A stretch of 64,000 bases of DNA from Phoebastria nigripes (GCA_035582835.1 JAYKAV010003083.1:391139-455138), one strand, 5' to 3'; counted from the first letter of the stretch, positions 39,625 through 52,516 are shown. The notes: generated by a model from the letters alone, not told the origin. Translations and numbers: made by a program.

Positions 39625-41789
39625 CAATGGTGGTGAACTGCTGCATAAATAAAGATCACAGAAATTTAGACATACATGGAACAATACACTTGGCAAATGT
39701 GCAGTCATGTATTGGGTTTTATGTGACGTATGTTTTGTAAAGTAAGAGGAGGCTGTCTAATACCTTCAGTATTCAAGAGAGAAACTCGGTATAACCAATT
39801 CATAGACCCTTAGCCATTTCAATTTGAAAATAACCTTTTTACAAATCAAATTTGTAAAATACTTTGGCTTAGCTTCTCTTTACAGTATGCCCTAGCCATT
39901 TTTGCTACTCTGCCAATGCAAAGCACCCCTGAAGTTGATGGTTTGCTGGGAGGAAGCAGATACGGCCATGGCATTGCTGTGCCCTGGCAGTGCTTGGCTG
40001 GGCGACTGGAATGTCCCTGGGAAAGATAGACACAGAGAGGTGAAGCCACCTTCTGTTTTGCAGCTGCTGATCATAATCCCAAGCGTCATTTCCCTCGCTG
40101 TAGCAGACACAGCTTGGATATGGGTGAGGAGCCTGGCCTTTTCTTAAGGGTGCTGGGGTTCATGATAAAGACTAAATGAGTTCTGAGCATGCAAACATAT
40201 TTGCAAGATGAAACAGTAATTATATCTAAAATGTCTGTGGTTTGATTCACTTTTTTAATCTGTTTGGCAGGAATAGACATAATATCCAGCTCCAGATGGT
40301 TCAGAATCTTTCTCTCTCTTTTTTCTTTTTTCCTTTTTTTTCTTCTGCAGGCAGAGTGCTGTTCTGTTTTATATTTTCTAGATTCCTTTGTATTCATTTT
40401 CGGCTTCCTTTATCTCTGGGTGAGAATTCTTCAGGCGGGAATTTCTACAATTGCAGCATCTGGTGCATGATTAATTTTGTCTTAATTTTTGTATTGTTTA
40501 CGAGAAGAGTAAAACCCATAAGCATGCAGGGAATCCTAAATGAAGCTTAACTGAGTCCTTCAGTTTTCTCTGAGGAACTGGAGAGACTACTTAACTGTTA
40601 ATAGGACATCTTATGTATCCAGGAGAATTGCGAAGGAACACTTGCTAAGTCAAGGGTTTTCCATGTTTGCCATGAGATAGACTTTTCTCAAGCACTCAAA
40701 ACTGTCAGGAAATTTTGCTCCCTTCTTTTATCATTTAAAAGGAGAGGACAGCATCCCCAAATGTCAAATTGTCTCTTCTCTATGAAAGGCAGAGAATGAG
40801 GGGTTACTCATATTTTCATCTCACTACTCCATTATCATGTTGAAGAGGGAGCCAAAATTTCATGCCAAGTGCCAGAGATTTGATTGTGGAACAATTCAAA
40901 TGTTGGCATTATTCTATGAAACAGTCCGTGGTTAGCTTTACTCATCCCTTCCCTTCTGATCTGTGTCAGTGCTGGAATGGAAATGGTTTCATCCAGATGT
41001 CCTTGGGTTTTAATATCTCTCAGGCAAGTGGAAAACTCAGCAAAGACAATTTTGTTGCTGGAGTCAGAACTGTACATTGGCATAAAAAAGTCTCAGTCTG
41101 CTATGCTACAAGGCCAATGTATTAGCCCCCAAATAGCTATCCCAGAAAACAGTTGCGTTAAGAGTGACTTACTCAAGCCACTGGGACTGTTAACATTTCT
41201 ACCTGGCACAGAGAAAATTTTCTATATTATTGCAAATTTTTAAATTCTCTTTATGCATCAAGAGGCTCTCTTCATAGATTAGAACAAATAACACACCTGT
41301 CCAGAGAAGAGNCATTTGAGTGTCGAGTTCATGTCAGTATTTCCAACTCTTCCATCAAAACAGGTTTCTCTAGTTACTTAGAATTAATTGGTAAATTTAA
41401 CATGTCATGAAACAAAACAGTAGGTCCATCCCTAGTATTCACAGCACACCTTCTTCTATTAGTCTTTTCGCTTCATAGATTTTTTTTTTCTTAGTTTGAT
41501 GGGTTTACATCTCTCTTTTTAGACCACCTGGGGCATTTTGGAAAGGCAGACCTTGTTTACAAACCATCTTCCCACTCTGGCATGTTGAAATGTCACTGTG
41601 CATGCTGACACAGTAAAGGGGATATAATTTATAGGTGCTCTAGGGGTGGGTGGAGGAGGCACATGCAGAAATTTTTACACAGCTTGTCCTGGAAATTAAC
41701 TATGTTGTAGGGGTAGCAAGAGGAACTCTGGTGGCAGGGAGGCAGGAGCATGCAGAGGTATTACACAGCAAGAAAAGAGACTGTGACTA

Positions 41790-42300
41790 TGTCAGGTCTA
41801 TATAATGATGTTTAATAGCATGTGCAGTGTGATAGTTTATACAACTGTAATATATAAATATAATAATGCAAGCCTGACAATAGTGGTTATAGTTATGGTT
41901 TAGCAGTATTCAACTGTAAGATAACTATGAGATAACTGTGATGATGGCAGTGGATACCTACAACAAGCTTAGCAACATGCAGTTGTGGAAGAGTTAGCAG
42001 TACACTGCTATGGTTATGATGGCTGCTCCCAAATCCCTAGATTCTCCAGGTGCTACAAGGTCTGCAAGACCCTGCTTTTGTCCCTGAGCATCCACATTGA
42101 TGGCATGGCGTGTCAGGGTGTTGCATGTGGTCAGGGTGATCTGGAAAAGAGGACGGCCACCATAGCAGCTGATGTTTATGACCCAGTGTCATCAATGCCG
42201 GCCCTCTTCTGCTGATCCCACCCTTGTCATCCTTGGATTGTCCGTTTAGCTGCTTAGAACACCATGACCTATGGCCCTCTGGGCTTCATTTCCTCAATTT
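41790..42300. other. Unassigned block, possibly a decayed LTR or retroelement
   Basis: The block differs from its AT-rich flanks. It has a run of related short phrases (GATAACTATGAGATAACTGTGATGATG, with TATGGTTATGATGGCTGC further on) and then a GC-richer half with CCCACCCTTGTCATCCTTGG and CCTATGGCCCTCTGGGC. This texture resembles old avian endogenous retroelement sequence. I see no terminal TG...CA pair, primer-binding site or coding domain, and the 76-codon open frame at 41,985-42,215 matches nothing I know. Confidence 0.2.
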
Positions 42301-43198
42301 TCTGGACAGATTCATCATTACTGAGTCACTTGCTGAGCCAATCCAAAAGTGACCAGTCACCGCATCCTCCTATTACCATGTCTTCAGCCTGTAGCTCTTC
42401 CCCAGAGGAGTCCGTTCCCTGAAACCAGCTCAGAGGTGACCACTGCTTTCATCATTGCCCTAGGCATCCTAACCATGCCATTATTGCACTTTTTTTCCTA
42501 AGTTCTACAAATAACGTTAAATGAACAGGATGCTAAATCTCTTCATGACAATGCATGTCAGCAGTTTCACTGAGGTCTTACAAATATGCTGAGGTTTTAT
42601 AGTTAGGCTGGGCCAATGGTACATTAGTATATTAGTCTTTCACCACAGACAATGCTAAACCTATTTGTTATGTTTGTTATGTAATGTAAACGAAGTTACA
42701 TTAAGGCCTTCTTGTGGCTTAGTGGTCCCCTCTCCCCTGCTTTGGACTGAGACCCCTACAGCCATTGGGTTTCCTCTTACAAATTCATACAGGGATTGTT
42801 CTTTTGCTTTGTTCTTCCTCTGTATCATTTGCAATTTACAAAGTATGTATTGCCTTATGTGCTATCTGACATAGCATGGACCATTAAAGTGGGCTGAGTT
42901 TCTTCTTTCCTGAGTAAGTATTGATAACGAATCAGACACATATCTGATCCTCCCTAAGTGGTAGCAGCAGAATTTTGTAGTCCGTACTAGTTTCTTCATC
43001 ACAATATGTTTTTGTCCCATTACATCTCCCATCAAATGCTGAGAATTATTTTTGAGGTGTGAAGGAAGAAGAGGGCTTGTCTTGTGACTTTTCAGGAAAA
43101 TATACTTTGAATGAATTTTGTTACAGAGAGTTATCCCAGTGATCTGATTTATAAAACACTCAGAACAAAGCTTTGGGAGGTTTTCAAATCAGCCATAA

Positions 43199-43216
43199 TA
43201 TTTGCATGTGCAAATA
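43199..43216. promoter_or_regulatory. Palindromic double octamer-like site
   Basis: Perfect 8-bp arms TATTTGCA and TGCAAATA are separated by TG. Each arm contains the core of the POU-family octamer (ATGCAAAT / ATTTGCAT), so the site could bind a POU homodimer. No gene is close, so any role would be distal. Confidence 0.4.
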
Positions 43217-44589
43217 CACCAGCCAAGGTTGGAAGCATGAAGAGATGACTAAGTAGGTTGCCTCTGCCCTAATGTATGCACTATACAGAATTGGGCACAT
43301 GTCCAAGCCACTCATTTGTTCCTGTTGTTCTTATGCAGGCTAACAGCATATTTGCTATAAATTGCCATCAGTTGGGATTTGCTGAGTTGTGGCTAAGCAG
43401 GGCAAAAAGTCTACAAGAGAGTCATGACTCATCAGCTTGGTTTTGTTATGACAGGAGACAGTTATTATTGAAGGTTGTGGGAAGGAGGGCTTGAGATGCA
43501 GGACCGCCATCCCCATCAGCCCCTCAGGACACAGCTGATTGAATTCACTGGTGTTTATCTTCCCCCTCACCTGAACCCAGTGAGGCCTGTGGGACTTCAG
43601 GCCTGATTTCACCTACTTTTAGGTGGTGTTTTGTATACATTTATTGATGTTCTTTAGCAACAAAAAAATAAACTCATCTGAATGGAAAATGCCTCTCAGA
43701 TGGTGTTACTCGGAGACAACACTTGAGCAACTAGATTCCTGTACATGATCATAATATGATTCCCATATTATTTTTCTTGTTCTTCCCAGGCTCTGGAAAT
43801 AAATATCTATCCAAGTTGTAGTTAGTAACGATCCCTGTGTGAAGCTAAATACAATTTCTAGGAGACTAGCTGCGTATTTGGTACCTACTAAAATATATGG
43901 CATATATTGTATATAATACATAATTTCCTAGATGTATGTATATAAAGATGTTTGGGGTTTTTTTCCTCACTAGTATTTCTAATGAAATTGTAATATAAAG
44001 AACTGTAAGTTTTCCCCAAAACTAACTGCTTTTTTCCCCCCCATTTCTCCAGAAACTGGAAATTGCATGTTTGGTCCATGCAGAAGCTGTAATTTAGCTG
44101 CCCCATAGCTCCCATCACCTCTGAACCACGTTCCCTGGGGGCACTATAGCTTGCATGACTGCCTCCCCCTCTTGCCTAGCTGTTGTTTGAGTAAGATTGT
44201 CTCTCCTACCCCTTAACACAAAACTTTTTTTTTTCCCTGGGAAGTTGACTCTCTAAAAAAATTTGGTTAAAAAGAATCATCAAATGAAAAATAAAATCAG
44301 TAGAAAAAGGTGAGCCATCTTAACATGCAGAAGAAGAGTAGGAAGTTAAGCTTATCCTGAAATATTTTCTTGATTAGATTTTGAACTGTACACACGCTTC
44401 AAACATTTGTTGCTTTAATAAGGTGCATTTGATGGAAGTAGCCAATTTTTTCAAAAATACCCAATTTGAGCTTCTTTTTTTTTTTCTTTTCAGTTATAGA
44501 GTATCGTAACATAACTATGTTTTACTTATACTTTTGTAGAAATGTCTCCCTGCAATAATAATTTCTTCTTGGGAACATTGGCAATTCCA

Positions 44590-44760
44590 TAGTGTTAAGC
44601 ACATAAATTAATAGATGTGTCCAATTTGCACAGAAGACATTAGCAGGTCATTAATCATTTGCAGGCACTTACTGCTAATTTAGTGATTAAATTTATGCCA
44701 GCATTACCAGAATGAGCTGTCACACAGCATTGGTCACTTTTTTGCATTACTTTGGTGGTA
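44590..44760. promoter_or_regulatory. Candidate conserved non-coding element
   Basis: The block carries repeated TAAT/ATTA cores (AAATTAATAG, GTCATTAATCATTTGC, GCTAATTTAGTGATTAAATT) in otherwise complex unique sequence. It holds no open frame. Confidence 0.25.
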
Positions 44761-44999
44761 GAGGAAGTGGAACTTCTGGGAACTATAGAAAATGCAAAGC
44801 TATATTAGTGGTGGTGGCAGCTCAAATTCTCTAGCATGCATCTTCATAACTGCACTTCTCCTGGATAACAACCTGTTCCTTTTAGTGCCTTAGAGATGAG
44901 ATGAGCATTTTAATGCACTGACTCTTAAATCTGAATTGACTGCATTTTTTAAAAAGGTTTTCTACCAGTGCTTTATCTGGTCGTTTACCAGACTTGATA

Positions 45000-45120
45000 A
45001 CCTGACCTCCAAGCTGTCAATTAATTGGATAAAATCAACAATATATCACCACTGTCACCCTTTTACCAATTTGTAAATAGGTCTCCACCAATAATTTCAA
45101 CACTTCAATCAGGTAAGTCC
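45000..45120. promoter_or_regulatory. Candidate conserved element ending in a consensus donor
   Basis: Complex sequence with TCAATTAATTGG (palindromic homeodomain site), then ATAATTTCAACACTTCAATCAG|GTAAGT in two parts. The donor at 45,113 matches the consensus exactly, but I found no convincing partner acceptor. Confidence 0.25.
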
Positions 45121-48100
45121 TGCTAACAAATCTCAGTAGTAACAGCCATATAGCTGTGTCATGTATGAAGACTTCCAATTCCTTCACATTTTCTTGAGCT
45201 TTATGCATTAATACAGAGGTAACTTATATTAATTGCACATTTTGCTTGTATTAGTTTTGCAGTTCAATTATGATGATGATACTCTTATTTTTCCTTCACA
45301 GATCTCAAGCTCCAACAATGCAATTAAATATTTGCTGCCTGGAAAAGCTCTTCTAGNTTTGAACACAAAAGTGATGAGAGTACCAATTGGTAATTATTAG
45401 GTGAATGTTTTAAGTAATGTTTTTCAGATACATAAGATCATACATTAACTGATGTGAAGTGTTAAATAATAGTTCTTTCTCATGGTGCGTAGTTTATCCA
45501 CAGGTAATAATTCATATTTAAAAGTAGCATGACATGTTCTTTATGCCTGTAAAACAATTATATTCTTCCTGTGTGTAAGCAGGATTTCAACAGGTGATCC
45601 TGCGTAATATACTGCGGCTTTTTTCTGCAGCTTCCTATTATACGATACACACCAGTTCTTTAGAACTGTTAAAAGTATGTAAGTATATTCTGTAAAAAAT
45701 CAAAAAGGTATGGGTCAGACTACTTCAAGGAAAAGTCAGGGTAGGGCAGCAAATGAGGCCATATGATACCACTGGCATTGTACTGGTTCCTTAAAGGCAT
45801 ATTTTTCAATTGTAAAGCATGCTGCCAGTTACTGATTCCTCACTAGTGTATAAAGCTACCAACTGCATGTGCAGTACTGGTCAAACTTCCTGCTCTGCAT
45901 CAGCCAAACCCATTTCATCAGGAGTTTCCCAGTGAAATCCCAAGAAAGAATCTGTGAAATTATGCAATCAATAGTAATTTTTTGTAATCAGCCTGAAAGG
46001 AGAGAAAACAAGCATATACTGTTAGACCTGAGCAGTTGGTGTTTTTCACCATGTGCTTTGGTAATCACAGCAAATGCTCAGAGCAATAAAACATCGTGTA
46101 ATACGTGAGTACTACCAAGCGTTATCACTCCCTACTCAGAACAGCGTTTTCAAGGTATTTAGGAAGTTGATTTAAACACTTCAAAGCACAAGAACAGTTA
46201 TAACTGACTCATTTAACACGTTTTATTTTAGAGAGTTTTTTTGCCCCGTGAATGGCAGCGTATCAACGGGCCTAAGAGTTTTAAAGTCCTATTAACATAC
46301 ACACCAAGCCTAACAAAGTCAGCAGCCTACTGCTATGGCAATGTATCATGATCCTGTTTCGGGAGAGCTTATACTGGGATGAGAAATTATTGGCCTCATT
46401 GCTAGAAGTAGCAGCTGACAAAGGAGAGGTGACTTTGTAGTGGGGTCCCTGTCTGCTTGACCATGAACTGCCGGTTGCCAAACCATTTTACATGTGCATC
46501 ACCATATTTTTCCACTAACCCAGTGGGACTCAAACCACCAACACAAAGAGGTGGAAGGGTCTTTCTGCCGCTCTCTCAAGTACTGTATTTCAGTAAGGAA
46601 CACCATTACTTTTGTAAAGTGAGAGAGGATTTTTCAAATGCCTTCATCCTTGGCCCACTTCTGCTGCCATGGGGATCAGCCCGATATAAAAAGAAACTGA
46701 TTTCATGGCAAAGCAGCTAAATGAACAGAAATAGGAACCTCCCCATTTCCTGAGGCAGACATAGTTAAAGTCTGGTCATGGGTGGCCACCCGTGGTGCCT
46801 CCCCCTATTCATTTTGTTTGCTGACTATCACACTTCAGTGTGGACACCAAATCCTTGATCTACTTGACAGCTGGACACTGAATGCTTGGTTCTCAAATAG
46901 CTGTGAATGGTATTCATCAAAGACACCAGGGTTTGTTTTAAGTTCAAACACTTTATACTGTTTGGAGGGGTGGTGGTGGTGGTTATATAGGGTTTTTTCT
47001 CCAATTTTGCATGAATATATATTGCTTGAACGGGGGTTGTTTGATTCAGCACATAACTTGGAGTGCTGAAGCTAACACGACTACTTCCATGCTTAAAGAT
47101 CAACGTGGATTTAACACTTGTGCTGACTCAGTCATATAAAACAATCATCCAGATAAGCAAGCAAAAACTAATTTGATTCCCATGCTTGTTACCAGTCTTA
47201 TTTCAAAATCCTTGACAAGTGCCAAATATTTCAGAAAAAAACTTGCACATCTACTCTGAATCTTATAGGTGTTCATGATTTTAGAAATTTCATAAAAAGA
47301 ATGATTTTTACAGTGATTAGGCTTGAAGAAAAGTAATGTGAGGTATATGTATGCAATTTAAGCTGCACAAGATGTCAATGAAGAAATGATTCAGCTTCTA
47401 ATTTGAAGTAATAACATTCTCATCCACTGCTTGTGATATCAAATCAAAGGAACTCACAAATACTGCTAAGTGCTTTCAGTAATACAGCATTACAAAATTA
47501 ATACTATTAATGGATGCTTAGCAAATGTGGAGGGTTGAGCTCAGTGCCAAAAGATTGGGAAGGTGAAATATTTTGGGATTTTTCTTTCTTTGAGGAATAA
47601 AATTTAAGACAACTCTGTCTTTGTTTTCTACTTTGAACACGGCAGATTCTTTGGACCAAAGTACTTCCAACTTACAGAAATTATTAAGATTTGGAGAAGC
47701 AGATCCTGAATGATTTTGCTAATCGTTCTTCCTGTAATAAGTTTTTCTTGAGTGTTAGATATCTTCAGTTCAAAGGCGAAAGAGGGTGATTCTTCTTTAC
47801 ACCAGCTTTCTCTTCTACAAGCAGGTGATGGACTGTGTTCAAAAAGGTTCATGTAATACTGTTGCTCTTTGCCCGCACAAATCTAGTCTATTATTAAGAA
47901 TGGTCTCTCTATCTCCATTATATATGCATGAGACCAAATTAGGTACTAAAGAAATAGCCTGAAGCCTCTTTACCACAAGTCTTTACCATGGCGTTTATAC
48001 TATATTTATATGGACAGAAGACTGCTTTAAGTTCTTTACAACANCTATTTCCCTTAATGCATCATTTGATTCTTTGCATATGTGAATTGAGCTGCAGATA

Positions 48101-48815
48101 TTAATAGTCTAATCACGCTTCATAAATGAATGGCAGTTATGTGCCATATTTGTTTGAATAGATGAGAAATTATTTATATTTATTGGGAGGATTTGGGTTT
48201 TGTGTCTAATAAACTATCATTCTAGCAGAAGGAATACAGTCACGTTGGCATTACTAAGCAGTATTTAAGTTAACGGTGAAATTCATTTAAGGTCTGCTAA
48301 TACTGGATGGTTGTATGTTTTATTTTGCAAAACCCCAAAGATGCCTAACTTCCCTACAACTATGCACCAGCTAGATATGAGTGTTAGGCACCCACTTACC
48401 TTTAAAAATCTTAGATTTAGCCAATGGATAAGTTGTGAACCAATTAACTGCTTGGGTTAATATTGTTCTATTTATAACCAGCCATTTTGCCCAACAGTTG
48501 CCTTCAAATTTGCCTGGAATTTTGTCATCTTCCATGTTTAACATGAGCCCTTCTCTAGAAGAGTTGCTCTAGTATAGCAAAATAAAAATGATTGAGTTTA
48601 TTTGTCATATAATGATAAAAGAGGCATTTGACACTTTTTTTAACTAGCCCTATAAGAAATATCTTGACTAGAGAAAGCCTCATTTTTAACTGTTAAGCAA
48701 AGACTTTATCCCTTGGATTTTATTTTTTTTAAAAGGCTGATGAGTGTTTTCCTGGGTCTTGGGTGAAAGGAAAAAACCACTGAAATAACAAAATGCAATA
48801 TATGAGTCAATTTCC

Positions 48816-48870
48816 TTTTAAGGAACAGTTTTCCTTAAAAAAGTTTTCCTTAAAAAGTTTTCCTTAAGAA
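48816..48870. repeat. 14-15-bp tandem repeat with a perfect hairpin
   Basis: AGTTTTCCTTAAAA is repeated three times (48,827; 48,842; 48,856), the last with one change. The first copy forms a perfect 10-bp inverted repeat with TTTTAAGGAA at 48,816-48,825 around a 5-base loop. Confidence 0.88.
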
Positions 48871-48939
48871 GAGTTTTTCTGCTCATGCACAAAGTAACAT
48901 GTTGTTATGCACATTGATGAATAATAATGATTTCTTACA

Positions 48940-49091
48940 TTTTACAAACTTTTATCAGCAAATACTAATTAATCAGCCAAACGGCAGCTACATATTCTGT
49001 TAGCATGATAACGTGATATTGCGATACAGCTGACAGCTGATTGGAGAGACAGACAGCATATTTAAATGGGATGTCAAATCCATTTCTTCAG
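48940..49091. promoter_or_regulatory. Candidate enhancer-like element with TALE/E-box cluster
   Basis: CTAATTAATCAG is followed by CAGCTGACAGCTGATTGG (49,027-49,044). That string packs two E-boxes, a MEIS-type TGACAG core and a PBX/NF-Y-like TGATTGG into 18 bases. Such clustering is typical of developmental enhancers. Function is inferred only. Confidence 0.3.
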
Positions 49092-49164
49092 CCTAGTCAG
49101 AAAAGGTGTTGTGTAATAACAAGAAGCATTTCCCAGGCTGGAAGGGCCAGTCAAATGATGCCAG
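49092..49164 (+). other. Exon-like interval between consensus splice sites
   Basis: CCATTTCTTCAG at 49,080-49,091 is a good acceptor, and CAG|GTAAGT at 49,162-49,170 matches the donor consensus exactly. The 73 bases between are open in one frame (start PSQKRCCVITRS, end SQMMP). The next strong acceptor on this strand is at 49,463 after a long pyrimidine tract. This may be an exon of a non-coding transcript or coincidence. Confidence 0.25.
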
Positions 49165-49463
49165 GTAAGTTTGCTGAAAGCTTATCAGGCAGCGAGTTGT
49201 TTATTTAGACTCAATATGACCAAATATCAACACAGTATTAACACAGAATGACAAAGTTACAGGAAATTGTTCCAGTGAACAATCCAAACTAAAACTTATT
49301 CCAGTACCTAATTTCTTGGAAAAAGCTTGCTGCACATATGTATTTGCCACTGTACTGGAAGTAGAGTAAGGCACAGCGACATGAAATAGTTACAAGAAGA
49401 CTTGTTTTTTTCTGAGTTTCTTAGGCTTTTTCTTTCTTTTGTTTTTTCTTTTTTTTTTTCCAG

Positions 49464-49636
49464 AAACCTCAAAATAAAGGTGGAATAATTCATCAGGCAA
49501 ATTGGGAAGACAGAATGAGATGGGCAAAATAGAAGCCTAGAAACAAAGGAGATTGAGAAGAATATAGGAATATATGATCTAAGCTTTACAATGAAAGAGA
49601 AGGAAAAAAGTACAAAAAGGAATAAAACCTGCTATT
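49464..49636 (+). other. Possible terminal exon after a very strong acceptor
   Basis: A run of about 35 pyrimidines ends in TTTTTCCAG at 49,463, one of the strongest acceptor-like sequences in the window. The following 173 bases contain AATAAA at 49,474-49,479 and 49,621-49,626 and end at the genomic A tract. No long frame is present, so this would be an untranslated terminal exon if real. Confidence 0.2.
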
Positions 49637-49657
49637 AAAAAAAAAAAAAAAAAAAAA
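49637..49657 (+). repeat. 21-base A tract preceded by AATAAA
   Basis: A pure A run starts 11 bases after AATAAA (49,621-49,626). The spacing mimics a poly(A) addition site or the tail of a retrocopy. No open frame or recognisable transcript body precedes it. Confidence 0.9.
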
Positions 49658-52289
49658 GTAATGTGGTAAATCTGCACTCCTTGTGCCCAAGGATACATTT
49701 TTTTCTCCAAGTGCCTCTTAGCTTGTGGTTTAAATCAATAAGAAATGAGATTTCCAGACGTTCCATTTCCTTTCATGTTGTCCAGTCATTACATCCTGCA
49801 GAGATCAAAAAGATTACCACAGTTGAGAAAGGGTAAAGAGAATTCGGACTGGAAGCATCTCTTTAAAACTGAACCTGATCCAACAGGTCCATCCTCTCAA
49901 AGCAGTTACCCCTATTCTTAATGATCAGCATGCATGTACTGCTGCTGACTTCAGCTTAATGTGTTTTAACTCAGTTGCACACTTATAGGTGAATTTTAAA
50001 AATATGTCTTGGTACCCAGTTGCTTCTTTGGCCACAATGTAACTAACTCGGAAAAAAAGTAGCCATCTGAGTAGCAGAAACACTGAATCCTGGTTTCCAG
50101 TACATTTCAGACAGATTTTCTGTTTGAGAATAAAAGGACAGGGTTTTAGCCTTTTCCTTTGGAAGAAGAGGTGGGAAAGAGGGGATTATTAACTAGGCTC
50201 TCACTCTTCTGCCCAGCCACACATTTTCACATATCTTAAAGGTACCAGCATCTTTGAGACTTCTCTCCCTCTTGGATTGGATTGACATTGGACAGTAATG
50301 TCAAAAGTTAATGGGAGGGGGTGAGAAAAGAGCGTGCAGATACACACAGAGGCAGAATGGTTGAATGTGTCCAATTCTGCCTAGGAAAATCATCTAAAAT
50401 AACTATGTGAAGCTTAAGCATTACTTACAATTTTTCTAGTCTCATCTCTCTCCTCTTCTTTGTAGAGGAATGTAAAGGCTGAAAGCTATTAGATGGCTAT
50501 ATTTGTCTATAAGGATCACAAGCTTCTTTCTTTTCTCCCTCTGTGCATGGTGCAAAGATCCTTTCACAGGGAACCAGCATGCGCTCTCTTCCCATAGGCC
50601 TTGTCATCTTCTATTGTGGTCCAGGACATCAGAGCACATACAGTGCAGAACATCAACTCATGGCAAGAACACTTTGTTTGCTTTCTTTTCAATTCCTTAC
50701 TGACTTAGAGAGATAACTAAATAGAAATTTCCCCTAACAAGACTATCAGCTGAAAAATAGATTAGATAATCAGGCCAAAGTAGCTAGACATATTAGCTGT
50801 GTCTTCTAGTTTGTTGCTTGTTTTTTTTCCTTCCGTAGCCATTATTTTCTGTGTCTTATATAAAAAGCTATTATCATGAGGCTAACTTCACTCAAAGGTC
50901 TATGACACAGCTGTTAATAATACCAAAGATAAAGGAGCACTTACTGCTGGCTTTCAGATGGGTTTGAAGTTATTCTGTTCCCACTGAGTCAGTAGCTCTT
51001 TGCCAAGAGCTTTTGAAATCCCCCACTTCTCTCCTGCCATCTTTTTAAACTAGCACCTTTTTCACAACAATAGTAAGCAGCACATTCAGACCACCAGTAT
51101 GTACACCCACACAGGATAGCACTGTGTCCTGCCTGCTCACACATCAATTCATATTTATTTTGTTATTCTGCCAGTCTTTCTTTATTCTCCCAGTCAACCT
51201 TCCTTTCCGCAATTCAAATGAGTCATGGGATCATGCAATCTGTTGTAGTGTAAGCAGTTTTCCTACATACTTGTTGAAAATGGTTTCCTTAGAGCCCACC
51301 AAAGGCAGTGACTTTAAGTACTTTCTAAATAGAACATTGAGAATTACTTCTTTAGATGTCTTTTCATTTAGCAGCTGAAGTGCCCCAGCTCCATAATGCA
51401 TCCTCCAGCAATATTTTTGTCTTTTAGCTCCTACCTAAATCCACAAAATGTGGTATATCCTGTTTCAGGACTGCCAAGAAATGCTCTTCAACCAGGTGGT
51501 ATCTCAGACTGTACAGTTCTTAATTTTGCACAAATCCCAAGCACAGGCCCGCTGTGAACATCCCTACAGGGGTCCGCAGTATGTCTATGCAGTGCATTGT
51601 TTCCTCTAGCCCCCTGCTTTTTCTTCATAGCAGGACTATCAACACATGAAGCTTCTTTATGCTGCAGAGTTTTACACTGCTAACAGCTTTTGACAGTTTG
51701 CTAAAGCTTGTTAAACTCAAATGATTTTGATAATACATTATAGTAACAAGACAAATCAGTTACCCCAGCATAACCCTTCCCCTTTCTTCATCCGAAGATT
51801 TATATTAATTGCTTAGAAAAAGAAGATGATGTTGTTAAATAAATCTACTCTTATTAAATCAGAAAACAGGGAAAAAGACATTTTTAGAAGTACAGTGGTG
51901 ATTCCACAGGGCTCACAAACCTGTTAAAGAGTTCATTCTATCCATGTGTTTTTTTAGGCTCCTAAAACTATTCCCATTCCATTTAATTCAGGCTGATTAA
52001 CTCTAGAGACAATCATGGTCTTCTGCTGCTTTTCTTCTGCTTTCCACAGTTGTTTGAGAACTCTCTGAAGTCATTAAAATTTAGATCTGTTCTTATGTAT
52101 TGTCCCGAGGAAAGTTGGGGAAGCTTTGACAAAGTCCTTTTCTTAAGCAAGGGGTGCAGATAGTTGAGCTGTTAGGAGGGTGGAGGGACAATGAGTGCAC
52201 AGCAACATCAGGATGAATTCTTAATGTAAATGAGCTCCAAACTAGGATTTGGACCACTACAACTTGTCATTGCTTGAGGAAGCTCAGTG

Positions 52290-52512
52290 GCTGTAACTTA
52301 GTCTGGCTTAGTGGAAGAAGTGTGGGATTGGGAGTCAGGAGACCTGGATTCTGTTTCTGTATTTTCATTGCTCAAATAGCTTCAGTTGCTTCTGTTTCTG
52401 TCTCATGTCCTCTCTGCCTGTTTGGATCTGTGTAAACAGTAAGCTCTTTGAAGCAGAAGCCATCTCAATACACTCTGTGCAGCTGCAAAGCACTGCCCTC
52501 ACAATTAATAGT
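52290..52512 (+). mobile_element. Ancient MIR/CORE-SINE remnant
   Basis: The block starts with a tRNA-like A box (TGGCTTAGTGG, 52,304-52,314). It then gives GATTGGGAGTCAGGAGACCT followed by a degenerate B box (GGATTCTGTTT). This is the head shared by amniote tRNA-derived MIR-class SINEs. A core region with TCTG/CTGCCTGTTTGGATCTGTG follows, then a tail block AAGCTCTTTGAAGCAGAAGCC that often accompanies these elements in reptile and bird genomes. It is strongly diverged. Orientation is clear from the A-box to tail order. Confidence 0.7.
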
Positions 52513-52516
52513 AGTG

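Larger units (their letters stand above)
29820..41780. other. Non-coding stretch
   Basis: No gene recognised. AT-rich to about 33,800, then mixed composition. Frames in 37,300-38,200 and 38,480-38,890 are short, overlap on both strands and carry no signature. Confidence 0.6.
42310..52280. other. Non-coding stretch
   Basis: No gene recognised. Contains candidate regulatory blocks and the exon-like interval listed separately. The rest is AT-rich unique sequence. Confidence 0.6.

Noticed and set aside
46500..46545. tRNA-like B box (reverse complement GGTTTGAGTCC) near 46,525
   Set aside because: A matching A box at correct spacing and a clover-leaf fold were not found, so neither a tRNA gene nor a SINE is called.
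49464..49657. Processed retrocopy suggested by AATAAA followed by A21
   Set aside because: No coding or recognisable transcript body precedes it and no target-site duplication was visible. The terminal-exon reading is kept only as a low-confidence alternative.
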